Shown here piece after piece: positions 1 to 11,400 of a stretch of 64,000 nucleotides of DNA. The position numbers were made by a program, and so were the translations under genes. Below the pieces are notes generated by a model. It made no database searches, had not been told where the DNA came from, and saw nothing but the letters and a program-made list of their open reading frames with translations. Numbering within the stretch: the stretch's first letter is position 1; each line of letters begins with the position of its first letter. Source of the DNA: Doris montereyensis (lineage: Eukaryota > Mollusca > Gastropoda > Nudibranchia > Dorididae); the NCBI GenBank assembly GCA_037039925.1, contig JAXRKP010001480.1, forward strand, positions 56,912 to 120,911. The letters run 5' to 3'.

Positions 1-730
1 TGTCTTTGAATGATGAAAGACAACTAATCAATAAAGAAAACACTGCATACAAAAACCAATACCTAGTTTTGACACTGTGATAACAACTATAGATGACAAT
101 ACTAGTAGTAACAGTATTCAAATAAATCGCGACTGCCATCACATGCTGGTATGTAAACAAGAGTATTATTAGTATCAGGAAAACGAAAATATACCGAAGG
201 TGTGGGGAAACAAAACACGGCACTGTAGAAACTGGTTGCTGATTGGGTGCCGGCGGCAGCGGAAGCCTAGAATTGAGGCCTCCGGCCGTCTCCATGCGCC
301 TTCGTAGAGAGAGAGAGTAAACCGAACATAACTATGACCATATGAGGGAGATGAGCCCTTGAGCACACCGATTGACATCAAGCAATGGACATTTTTTTAT
401 AAAGTAAAGGTGTTTGATTGGATGTGTAACAGGTCACTGTATATTAGCTTTCCAAAGGTATGGGCGGATCTGTTTTATTGCAGGGGTGAATGAGTTATTT
501 AGGCCTCGATGAAAGGCTTTTTGTGTGTTCTTTTTAGGATTTTCTCAAAAAGTACTGGTATGGGTCACTTTCAAAGGCTGTTTTTGATCAAAAAGAGGTG
601 AATTTATCATAAATGACTTGTACTGAAGGGAAGCAGATGAGTTGAACTCAAAGAAAATGCCATCACCCAAATTTTGATACCCTGACCCAAAATCACCCAC
701 TCCATGTGCCGCCTTTCCCCTTAATGCCTC
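1..730. other. Unassigned left flank
   Basis: I see no convincing exon here. A short GC-rich, CpG-containing patch at about 240-310 stands out from the AT-rich surroundings and could be part of a promoter or 5' untranslated region, but no splice site or conserved peptide supports that. The missing N-terminal RRM exon (with the RNP2 motif) of the Tudor gene downstream was looked for here and not found. Confidence 0.3.
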
Positions 731-1228
731 TATATATATATCTTCTTCCCACTTTCTCCGAGGTCTGCCTTTGGTCTTTTACCTAGAGTTTTAGCACTGT
801 ATCCTTAATTAGCTATTCTATTGTCATTCATTTTGTTTACATGCTCAAGCCCATCTCAGTTGATTTATTTCTATCTTAGTTTTTTATGCCATTTGCTTTG
901 GTTTGATCTCTTATTGTTGTGTTTCTGATTTTGTCTCTTTTAGTTTTCCCTACTACTCTTCTTAGATATTTCATTTCAACTGCTTGTACTCTACTGTATT
1001 CCCTACTGTCTAAGGTTCAGGTTTCACTGCCATAGAGGAGGGTAGGACAATAAACTGTGTTGTATACTGCCATTTTGGTTTTTGTTGACAATTCTTGTTT
1101 ACCTATAAATGCCTTTCCTAGATGGTTATATATTGTCATTGCCTTTTGGATTCTCTGGCTGATTCCTTCTCTTAGTTTTCCTTTTGAGTTAATCATTACT
1201 CATAGGTAATTGTAGCTTTGAACTTGTT

Positions 1229-2510
1229 CTAAATTCTCCTGCCCAATTTAAGATTTTGTGTTTTATCTTCCCTAGTTACTAGCATTGTTTTGGTTTTCTT
1301 TGCATTTACTTTCATTCCTCTTGTATTTAATTCATTAATCATCATGTTGGTATTCGACAGAAAGTCCCTTTCTGATTTTCCAAACAGAACTAAATCATCA
1401 GCAAATGAAAGCATTGCTACATTTACTGGTTTGAGCTTCCACATACCTACATTCATTTTCTTCATTTTTGAGGATGCCTTTGCGACGGAATCCATAAATG
1501 TGATGATCAAAAGAGGACTTACGATACAACCCTGTCTTACTCCTATATCTACATCAAATTGTTCAGATACATTTCCAGCTACTCTCACTGCACATGTTGG
1601 TTGAATGTAAAAACTTTTAATGGCTTCTTTTAAATCTTGTTTTCCATTATATTTTTTTAAGGAATGCCATAGTGTGTCCCTCCTCACAGTGTCAAATGCC
1701 TTTTCTAAGTCAATAAACTATAGGTGCAGGTCAATGTTTCTCTCAAGGAATTTTTCTATTTGTCTAATTGTAAATATGCGGTCGTGTACACTTCTTCCTG
1801 GTCTAAATCCACTATGATGTTCTTCAATCGGATCCTCTACTCTTTTCCTTAGTCTCATTTCCAGTATCCTGGCATGCATTGTTGCTGGTAGTGATGTCCC
1901 TCTATAGTTTGAGCATTCGTAGTTTATCCTTTCTTGTGTATTGGTACTACCGTTCCCTTATTCCAGTTGTCTGGCACCTGTTTGAACTTCCGTGCTTGTT
2001 GGCATTTGCATAATTTGTCTGTCTCTCTCCCTTAGTTTTTAATAATTTCTGGATAAACTTGATCTGCTCCTGGGGCCTTTCCTTATTTCGCTTTTCTTAT
2101 AGCTGTTTGGAGTTCTTCCATTGAGATATCTACATCTGCAGCTGTCTCAATCTAGATTACTTGTTACTCTTACTAATTGATCTGTATTCCTTGTTTCATA
2201 TGTTTTGGAGGGATTATGTAATTGTTGAAAATACTTTCTCCACCTTTCCATGATTTGGCTGTCTCCTTTCATTATTACTTTGGCGTTCTTAACTTGTCGT
2301 ATTGGTCATGCATTGGTCTTTCTCATGCTCTTCATTGCTCCCCAGAACAGCTTTCGATTTCCTTGATAGCTTTCTCCTTGATAGCTTTCTTGAAGTCTTT
2401 GTCCAAACTCTTTCCACTGTTTCTGTTTTGCTTTCCTAACTTCCACTTTGGCGATAGTTTTTTTACTCACGTAATCTATCCTATCCTCTAGTCTCTTTGT
2501 TTGCAAGTAT
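1229..2510 (-). pseudogene. LINE reverse transcriptase domain, degraded
   Basis: The translated - strand shows reverse transcriptase blocks in order: GVRQGCIVSPLL (the box before the catalytic site) and LSFADDLVLFG, the catalytic YADD-type box with both aspartates kept, followed by a VNAKKTKTMLV stretch typical of the next block. Upstream, at about 1690-1830, are fragments of the FIDLEKAFD block in broken frames. The longest uninterrupted piece is 152 codons (1687-1229), and another fragment lies at 2506-2306. The core is intact in sequence but interrupted by shifts, so I call a pseudogene of a LINE ORF2, not a host gene. Confidence 0.85.
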
Positions 2511-2708
2511 TTCTTCCAGGCATCCTTCTTTTCTTTGATCTTAGTCTTGACATTCTCAGTTCACCATACTGTTGTTTTCATATCTTCTTTAATTTATTTC
2601 CTACCACAGACCTCTTCAGTACAACTGAGGAGTGTTTATAAATACATTTGCCATTTTTCTTCTATTGTGCTATCCTTTCACTGATAACATCCTTTTATCC
2701 TAGATTGG

Positions 2709-3545
2709 TATATCTGTTTTACTGTTGGTTTATTTAGTTCTTCTTATTTTGAGTTTAGTAGCTTTCTTCTCTTTCCTTTTCTGTTTGTTTCCTTTAGTTA
2801 ATAATCTCATTTTGGCTATCACTAGGTGATGATCACTAATATTTTCAGCTCCTCTGTTTACTCTTGCATCCATTTTAGTGTAAAAAAGGAGCTGTTAACT
2901 ATTATGTAGTTTATGATTGACTTTTCACATCTGTCTTTACTCTTGTATATTTGTGGATATCTTTATGAGGAAAAATGTGTACTTTTTTTAATCGGTTTGG
3001 TTTTGGATAAGCAGGGGATTGGCCCACTGCACCCTAGGTAGATGTTGGGGCTGCCACCTTGAGGCCCCTTACCAGGCCTTGTTACTTTGTCAGGGTTAAC
3101 TCCTTTAGCCTTTGGTTGCTCAAAACCAGCCCACAAGGCAGCAGGTTGTTATTTTCTGTCAGGGTTAAGTCCCTTAGCCTTTAGTCAACCAAGACCCACC
3201 TGCAAAGCAGCAGGAGTCTCATGGAGGCGGGACCACCTGATCCTCGTACACGTGCTTACCTGTCCACTGCTCAGTATATCTGTTTTACTATTGGTTTATT
3301 TACTTCCTCTATTTTGAGTTTAGTAGCTTTCTTTCTTTCCTTTTCTGTTAGTGTTCTTCAGTCAGTATTCTCAGTTTGGCTATCTTGAGGTGAAGATCAC
3401 TAAATATTTCAGCTTCTCTGTTTACTCTTGGATCCATTGTAGTGTAAAAAAGGAAGCTGCTAATTATTATGTAGTCTATGATTGACTTTTCACATCTGTC
3501 TTCATTTACTCTTGTATATTTGTGGATATCTTTATGAGGAAATAA
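2709..3545. repeat. Internal duplication within the LINE
   Basis: Two segments recur inside the - strand LINE. The endonuclease C-terminal segment at about 3278-3545 repeats at about 2709-2975, and the leader segment at about 4160-4440 repeats at about 2990-3270. The order leader, endonuclease, leader, endonuclease end, reverse transcriptase suggests that two copies were joined, by nested insertion or recombination, instead of one element simply decaying. Confidence 0.75.
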
Positions 3546-4165
3546 TGTGTTGGCTATTTTCATGTTATTCTTTAGGCAAAAATCTATTAGTCTCTCTCTG
3601 TTTGGAGAAGTTGTCTCTCCTTCTTTACCTATTACTCCTCCTGATGTGTCTACATTGTTGCCTACTCTAGCGTTTTAAATCTCGTAAAACCATTAGTTCC
3701 TGTTTGGGTTTGAGATTCTTTGTAGTTATTTGTAAATTTCTTTCAAAGATATCTTTTTCTTCTTTGGTGGCATCTTCGTTTAGTCCATAAGCTATTAATT
3801 TAATTTCTCTTCTTTTTGGTTTAATATTTATCTGTAATAACGTTGGGCTTATAAATTTCCAACTTTCTAGTAGCTTTTCATGCCTTTTATGCATTTGGAG
3901 GCCTACTCCTTCTCTAGCTTTATCTTTGATATCTATTCCTGAGAAGATTAAAGCAGGATTTGGTCCTACATTTTCTATTTCTTGTCGTTTCTATGTTTCT
4001 GTAATGGCCAAAATGTCTACTTTGAATTTTTCCATTTCTTCAGCTAATTCAAACTCTTTTTCATTTATTGGCCTTATATTCCATGTTCCAAAAATCCATG
4101 TTCTTTTCCAGAGTCGTCTTCGAAAGTTCAAGTCGAATATATCGTATTTCTTTCTTTGAATTAGT
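3348..4165 (-). pseudogene. LINE apurinic-type endonuclease domain, degraded
   Basis: On the - strand the domain opens with a GTWNIRPINEKEF motif and an EEMEKFKVDILAITET block holding the conserved Glu, continues with an AYGLNEDATKEEKD block (position of the Tyr/Asn motif), and ends with SIIDYIII and SDLHL (normally SDHHL) at about 3480-3350. These are the ordered blocks of the APE endonuclease that precedes reverse transcriptase in LINE ORF2. The SDLHL form lacks the usual first catalytic-region His. Frame shifts between the fragments show decay. The + strand copy at 43200-43980 keeps SDHHL. Confidence 0.8.
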
Positions 4166-4851
4166 TTGGTTTTGGATAAGCAGGGATTAGCCCACTGTAC
4201 CCTAGGTGCATGGTGGGGTTGCCACATAAAGGTCCCCTACCGGGCCTTGTTATTTTCTGTCACTGTCAGGGTTAACTCCTTAGCCTTTGGTTAACCAAGA
4301 CCGGCCTGCCAGGCAGCAGGTTGTTTTCTGTTAGGTTAAGTTCCTTAGCCTTTGGTCAACCAAGAACCCCTTGTAAGGCAGCAGGAGACTCATAGAGGGT
4401 GGGACAGCCTAAGCCCCGTACATGTGCTTACCTGTCCACTGCCTGGATCCTTGTCTCATGGCTGGTAAAAGTTTTGGTTTGAAACAAGGGAAGTTTATTT
4501 TATATGGGAAAGAAATTGAATTGTAACATTTCATGGCATAGTTCTAAAATTTATTAGAAAGATTTATGGTGAAAATCTCAAACTGTGTAAGTCAAGAACT
4601 TGGTCAAACACTTCATATTGCCTTAAAACCATGAGAGCTGAATTCAGGTCATAAATGGATATATATATAGATCTATGTGTATATTCAATGAATGGTTAAT
4701 CATTTACATCAGTGAATCACACAATTATGTGATGTCTCAGGAAAAAATAAAATTGTCCTCATAATCCTAATTTTTCTTTATTTACACACAGTTTATAACT
4801 TTTATGTTCGATATTGCTCTTTCAATGATACTCATTTTCTGGTCCTAACAG

Positions 4852-5427
4852 GAAGGCCTTGTTAACTTATTCTCAGATTTTGGAGTTGTTCTGAAAGCTG
4901 AATTGAAATCATCGAATAGACCAGATAAAAGGCACACATTTGGGTATGTGATTTTTTTCATTGGTCGGTTTTTTCTTGTTTGTTATTTGCTATGTGTTTT
5001 TATTTTGGCAGGAAATATGTAAACAGGTAAAAATTGAGTAATTGACAAAATACAGTAATATGGGGATATAATTCTTTACTCTTAGAACTTGGAGTTGGGT
5101 ATTTGTTTTTTTGTGTTTTATTTTTTTTCAGAGAAATAAATCTAATATTATAATACTGTTGGTGGGAACAAAAGAAAAGCGAAACATGATATTATCAAGG
5201 TTTAACTTTTATTAATAGAGACTGCATTAGCGGCTTTCATAATTCATTAGTAGATTAAATTATTTAGAAAAACTCATTGCAGGTTTGTAACAATGGCTGA
5301 TCCTGCAAGAGCTGCACAGGCCATTAGTATGCTTAATGGCCGCAAACTTCCTTTCGGTACTTGGCCATTGAAGGTTAAACCAGCCATTACCGGTGAAGAG
5401 AAAGAGAGGCGGAAAATGAACAAGCAG
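4852..5427 (+). CDS. TDRD1-like: Exons for the C-terminal half of an RRM (RNP1 present)
   Basis: Exons 4852-4943 and 5283-5427 join in frame (92 and 145 bases). They read [17 protein letters not shown], then RHTFGFVTM, which is an RNP1-type strand (here R-H-T-F-G-F-V-T), then [14 protein letters not shown], the usual second helix, and a KVKPAI end strand. The RNP2 strand and first helix must lie in an upstream exon that I could not find. A Lys/Arg/Glu-rich helix follows. An RRM before a MYND finger separates this protein from vertebrate TDRD1 and matches Vreteno. RNA binding is inferred from the fold only. Confidence 0.85.
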
Positions 5428-8400
5428 GTATTTACTTAATCTTGTAGCTTAACACTTTGGTTGCCAACTTCAACTTATGTCAAAAATTTCTTGTGGAGCT
5501 CTGGTCGCCATGTTTGACTTAAAGTCAAATTCATAATATGATCCAAAAAGCATGGGACAATACCAGAGATCTGCAATGGACTCTGCACGATGAAGTGACC
5601 CAGTTACTCAATCTACAATCAACAATGGATATTATTTGTCGTGATCTCTAATCAGATGAAGATTTTAGTGCATAAGATGATGATTCTAAATAAAACCAAA
5701 TTTGATGGCGATAGTGACAATGAAGTTATTGTGCCTCTACTGACTGACCCTGCCTTGAAAAAGGAGGTGTGGCAAGGGCGGGGTTGATGCCAATGAAACT
5801 CTGGCTTCAGGATGGGATTGGAATTACCTAGAAAAGTCAGAAATATGTTATCCATGTGAGTAGCTGTTAGATTTTTGCAGAATACAGAGCAGTGAATAAT
5901 GAATAATATAGATCTAGATCCTGTTGATAGGTCTGAACCAGTGATGTTTTTCAAAGGGCTTTTCCCTCCTTTTGTGATAATCACTACCCAAAAGTGTTGT
6001 TGTTTTGTGTTTCGTAACCTGTGTGTTCATGGAAGATATCATGAAAATTGATATAATTACAGTTTCAACTGGGGTTATCTAAATAACATTATCATAAACA
6101 AAACAGCCTTAAAAAATGTCAATGAGGGTTCAATCAAAATCGATTTTTTAAAGAAATATCGAAATCTGTATATTCATGAGAAAATCCAACATAGCTGTCA
6201 TGATTGCATGAGGTCCTGGAGGTGATATTCCTTACTATAAGTACTGTAAGATGGATTAAAAAAAATAATTTTCTTTTGAATTTTCCATATGTGCAAATTA
6301 AAGGAAAAGTATTATGAAAGAGTAAAAGTATCATTGTCTTCTAGTCGCCATGGTAACACCACATTCCTTGTTTTCATGACACGATTTTCATAAATTTCAT
6401 TTCAAATAGATTTTCCTATTTGTCAATGGATTTGGCTGAAACTTGGCAAATCAAATGAACTATTCAATCCCAAATCTGACTTCACATAGTGGGGATAAAG
6501 TTTTCCGTTTTTGCAAATTAAATAAAAAAACAACTTTTATTTACAGTATAGAGTGATATTTAAAATCGCTATTGGGTGAAGTTTTGTATTTCCACTAGGA
6601 ACTAAAATACCAAGTCAGTTTGACTGAACCATAAAAAAAAACTAGTAGGCTAATAACTATTAAAAAAAAACGTTTTGACCCTTTTCCGTAAGATTGGATT
6701 GGCAGACTTCAAATGATATTCTGCAGTGCTTAAACTTTATTGTCAAATTAAAACACCAAAATGATTGTTTACCATGAGAAATATAGCAAAAGAATTCTGC
6801 ACATAAAAGTGTTTTGTCACTTTAGTGAATGCATATGTTTACTCAAATAATGGCTGTTAGATGTAGGATTAAATTTAATGGTTTTTAAAAAAACTCTTCT
6901 TCCCTTCCATTTCTTCCTCTTTCTTTCACGTTTATAGATTGAAAGAGATATTTTGGGGCCATATGCAGACAGAGATATGTACAGTGTAAGTATTGTGCAT
7001 TTTCTTCTAAGGACTGTATTATTTTTTTTGAGAACATGTCTTTGCTTGTAACTTTGCACAAATTAACAATTTATTCAACCATGAGATCAGTTTGTGAATA
7101 CATCAACAATGAGTAAAACTGAATCATCTGCTTGTAGTTGTATTATATTTTACCACAGTATTTTGAATATTATTGAAAAAAATTGTATGATTAAACAAGC
7201 TGTGAACTCTTTATCTCTGAACATGAAATTTAGTGGTTCCATGTGGTATACTTAATTTTTTTTTACATGTTTCTCCTATTTTAGCTCTTACATTCTCTGA
7301 ATTTCAGGAAAGCATTTAGACACATACTGTCAAATAGATTTGATTTTGTATGTTGGAGATGCATGTATTTACGTCTTATTAATTCTTTCATATATATTCT
7401 TACATTTGCAGATGCCAGATGAATCTAGGATCAGGTACGAAAACTTTTTTTTTCGAGCGACATTCTTTTGATGCGAAATTACAGATTGTTTTGTAGGGCT
7501 TAACTCTTTAAGACCAGAACTTGTTGCACGGTTATCCAGATTTTTTTTTATTGGTTACTCAAGAGACAGCGAGTGGTACTTCAATATGCCTGATATCAAT
7601 ATTTTGTTTATGAAGCAAAGAACAGGGAGGTAAACCCTTGAGGAAAAAAACAATGGAAAAAATAAAAACATTCTTATGAGAAACCAAATGAGATGACTTA
7701 TCTGTTTATGGGATTCAAAGGCTAGGTTTTGGAAAAGGCACAAGAAATTTGGTGTATCTACTATAAAAACATTGGGGGGGGGGGGGAGAATTTTTTTGCA
7801 CTGTTTTCGTGGTATGTAAACCACCGTAGCGGATCGTTTGATTGGCTTTGTCACAACCATTCTTATTCATGTTATATGAATTCACGACAGATGGCTTTTT
7901 TTATGTCAATAAAGGCAAAGTTTTGTTTACCTCAGTAATTTTGTCTCTTTCAGGTACTTTTGTCGTTGAAAAGTACTAGATCAAGATTGTAATTCTAAAC
8001 GTATCTCTAATACATTGTACATGTCTTAAACTTCTATTTACATTTCCCTTTGCAGACGTCCCCTTGAGTACGACTTTCCTAATCTTCGCAACCTTGCTGC
8101 AGGTACTATTTCATGTTTGAAATTGAATCTTGTGCTATTCAGTGTCATGTCACTTGTGGAATAATTTCAAATCCAACAGATTTCATCAGCTCAATGGCTT
8201 TATTTGTAAGTTATTCACATTTCAATTGTCTTCTTCTGTCTGTAACTCAAGATTTAAACAAATGAGACCTCATACTCCACAATAACAATATAAGTGCACC
8301 AAATCTTTACCAGCTGAATAATTTGTCAATTGTTAACAAGATTATATGTAGATTACACTGTTTGCAAAACATATAATAATTTGTTTAAAACATAATGGCT

Positions 8401-11400
8401 TGAAAATTCAGGTGGTTGAACAGTAATGTGTAAAAGCAGGTGGCCTTAATGACTAACATAATATTGTTCGTGTAGGTTTTCCTCCCGGTGGCAACAGGTT
8501 TATGAATGGTCCATATGATCCTCGATGGGAAATGGGTGACAGAGAAAGTCACTTATCTTTTGGACGAGGAAGGCATATGGGTAAGATATGTGCAGCTTGC
8601 AAGGCTTGAAAAACTTGTTGAACTTTAAGTTATATACTAAATGTTTGCATAAAGATCTTCAAGGTCTAGAAAGATTGTAAAACAACTCTTGAGCATGAAA
8701 AATCCTTGACATGTTTTTTATAACCATAAAACCCAAATGAGGAAACTGCGTGGGGACCCAACAGTTGTAGAGTGCTTTGTCTTTCATTAGCATTGATAAA
8801 TAGTATTTGTTGAAAAAACTGAGCATTAAATTTGATCAGCTATTTAACATCCAACATATTTTATCAGTTCACAGTTCAATGTTATTCACTGTTGCATTTT
8901 AAATCTTTTATATATAATACATTTATGATGTTATGTACACATGAATTGTTTTAGGATGGGATGTATGTTTGTAAAGATTTAATCGTATAATTTAAATATT
9001 ATCACAATTCTTAATGTTTTGTAATCCATCTAGTTTGTAAAGCATTTCTGAGCACCTTTTAGTGGTAGTTAGCGCCATATAAATTATTATTATTATTAGC
9101 TATAATTCTTAATAGTTATTTGATGCGTAACATAATTTCATTTATTTAAGTACAAATTCTTTCCTCTTTGTCTACATTTTTATGCATGAATGTATCTCAA
9201 TTCAATTGACCTTTTCCAGATCAGTTTAGAGGACCAGGACCTAGACCGGGACCTAATTTTGCAGGGCGTGGCCAGAGATTAAATGAATACATTTCTCATG
9301 ATCCTGGGAGAGGAAGAGGTTCATTCAGGCCTCCAGCAAACAGAGGTATGTAAAAATAATGTTGCTAGCTTTTCCCCCAGCTTCTCCAATATGCAAATTC
9401 ATTTATTTGAGATGCAGTGAAAAAAAAGGAACATATCTTCATACAATATTCACCGTTGTCCCTTTTGAAATAGTCAACTTGGACAATAATGCTCTGCTTC
9501 CAGTGTTGTCATTCGGAAGTTTCCTGAAATCATTCTTCTTTAAACTAGTAAGGCCTCATTTAGAATTTGTGCTTAATCCCCTCCATGATCTCGAAATGCA
9601 ATTTTGTCAGATGAAATGTCTGCATCCTGATGAAAAAGAAAATATTTGCAGTTTGCCAAATCGGTTCATCTGTATGGGCTGGGAATGATCCCATTGTTGG
9701 TTAAGGCCAAAAACCTTTTCTTTTTTTCGCCTGTAGTTTGGTAAGATGAGAGTGGCTGCTCCTACAGCAATCCTGCTTATTATTGTGTATAAGAAAAATA
9801 TCTTCCGATTTGTCACTGTTATTTTTTAACGCTATGTGAATAAGTCTGAAAACCTTCCATGTTGGCAATTAAATAGCTAGATAATTTTGAAATTTAATAT
9901 CTGAGAAGTGGATGGCATGTGCACTAGAATCTCTCTGCACTGTGTAATAAGGGACTCATCTCGTCTTGTCATAGTCTTGAGGACTGGTTTAGCTACCAGT
10001 TCCAGCTATTCTTTCTTGCTGTCTGTCCTTCTTTCTCTTGCAGATTCAAAGCCATTCACTTTGGGATGTTGTCATTTATTTTTCTGTCAACCCCTTCTTG
10101 CTACGAGCCTAATAATTTGTTGTAGAATTTTGTAGATGTCCGGAGACCTTGACTTTCCGCCTCAGTTACATATTTTTACAGTTGTCAGGAGATTTTGCTT
10201 TTGAACTAGATGTGTGACAAGTTTATGACATGCCTTTGTAAAGGGACATGGTCTGTAAATTTGTGTTTTTTAATTTTTTTGAGAGAGCATTTCCTGGTAT
10301 TACTTCTAACGGTTGTAATTCCAGTGGAGAGATTTTAGTTATTTTACTTTTCTTAAAGTTGAATAAAAAATGAACCCCCTCTCCCCACTTCTTGAACATC
10401 AAATGAAAAGTACTGTTTTGAATATCTTTCACTTCGTCTTCTTTTTCAAGCTCCACCACGAGTGTCACAGACCACAACCATTAAACTGTGTATCCATTGT
10501 AGGAAAGAAGGTATGTTTTATTTTTAAGATGTGTCTTTACATTTGCATTGCTGCCAACCAGTAAGTAAAAAACATATTGAGAACCTCTTTTTTGTGTGCT
10601 AGAGTTAGAAAGTCTGTTTTTACCTTGAGAAGTATGTATACGAGGATTTACTGTAATTTTTGTTTAAAGAAACCGTAAGCAAGAACAAAGAGGGATTTTG
10701 GATGAAAGTTTGGAGACACCATTCTGAGTTCACAGAACTACCGGCACACTTTGTCAGAAAGGCCAGCGATTGGCAGATTTTTTGTTATTTACCTGAAAGG
10801 GGTTGATGCAAGTTAAAATATCACTGATTTCTGGAATATTACAGGGTGTCTGTTGTGCAAATTAGAATTCGTTCACGTGGACAGAGTCTTTTTTTCCATT
10901 TGAAAAGGTTGGCCGCTATGCATTTGTATTGTTAAAAAAAGCAAAAACACAATGAAAAATTTTGTATATGAATCTTAAAGGGCTAATTGATGATAATGAA
11001 ATGAACATTAACAAAACTCAGCTTTTCAATCATAAAGGTCAAGAAATCAACAAAGTGTTTGAGAATAAAATTTCGAAGGTGCAACGGTAAAAATTATTGT
11101 ATGGATCAGAAACATTGGGACTGGTAGGTGAGACTTGAGCAAAGTGCAAGTCTTTTCTAAAGAGATGCCTCTGGTAAATTCCTATTTGATATATTTGCCA
11201 AAGTCAGTCCTCAATGTATAACAGTGAAAGTCACCAGCAGATCTACCGTGAATGGGGCCCTAGACAAAGAGGGAATTACCAAAATAAACGAGAATATGAA
11301 CTGAAGATAGTCGGGAAAAAGTCGGAAAATCTGTGGAGGACAGTCCAAGACAATTCTCAGAAAGAAAAAACAAAATTATAGTAGCTCCATGCCCTTTAAC

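Larger units (their letters stand above)
735..4450 (-). mobile_element. APE-type non-LTR retrotransposon (LINE), rearranged and decayed
   Basis: Read on the - strand, this stretch carries, in order, a leader sequence (about 4450-4160), an apurinic-type endonuclease domain (about 4160-3350), a second leader copy (about 3275-2990), a second endonuclease C-terminal piece (about 2975-2709), a reverse transcriptase (about 2600-1229) and a C-terminal region down to about 735. Frame breaks are frequent, so it is inactive. Other parts of the same family lie on the + strand at 34190-35365 and 42832-44308. It sits upstream of the first recognised exon of the Tudor gene, so it is probably intronic there. 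The clade (RTE-, CR1- or I-like) cannot be settled without an alignment. Confidence 0.85.

Noticed and set aside
1290..1817. + strand readings of 104 and 65 codons
   Set aside because: Antisense of the LINE reverse transcriptase.
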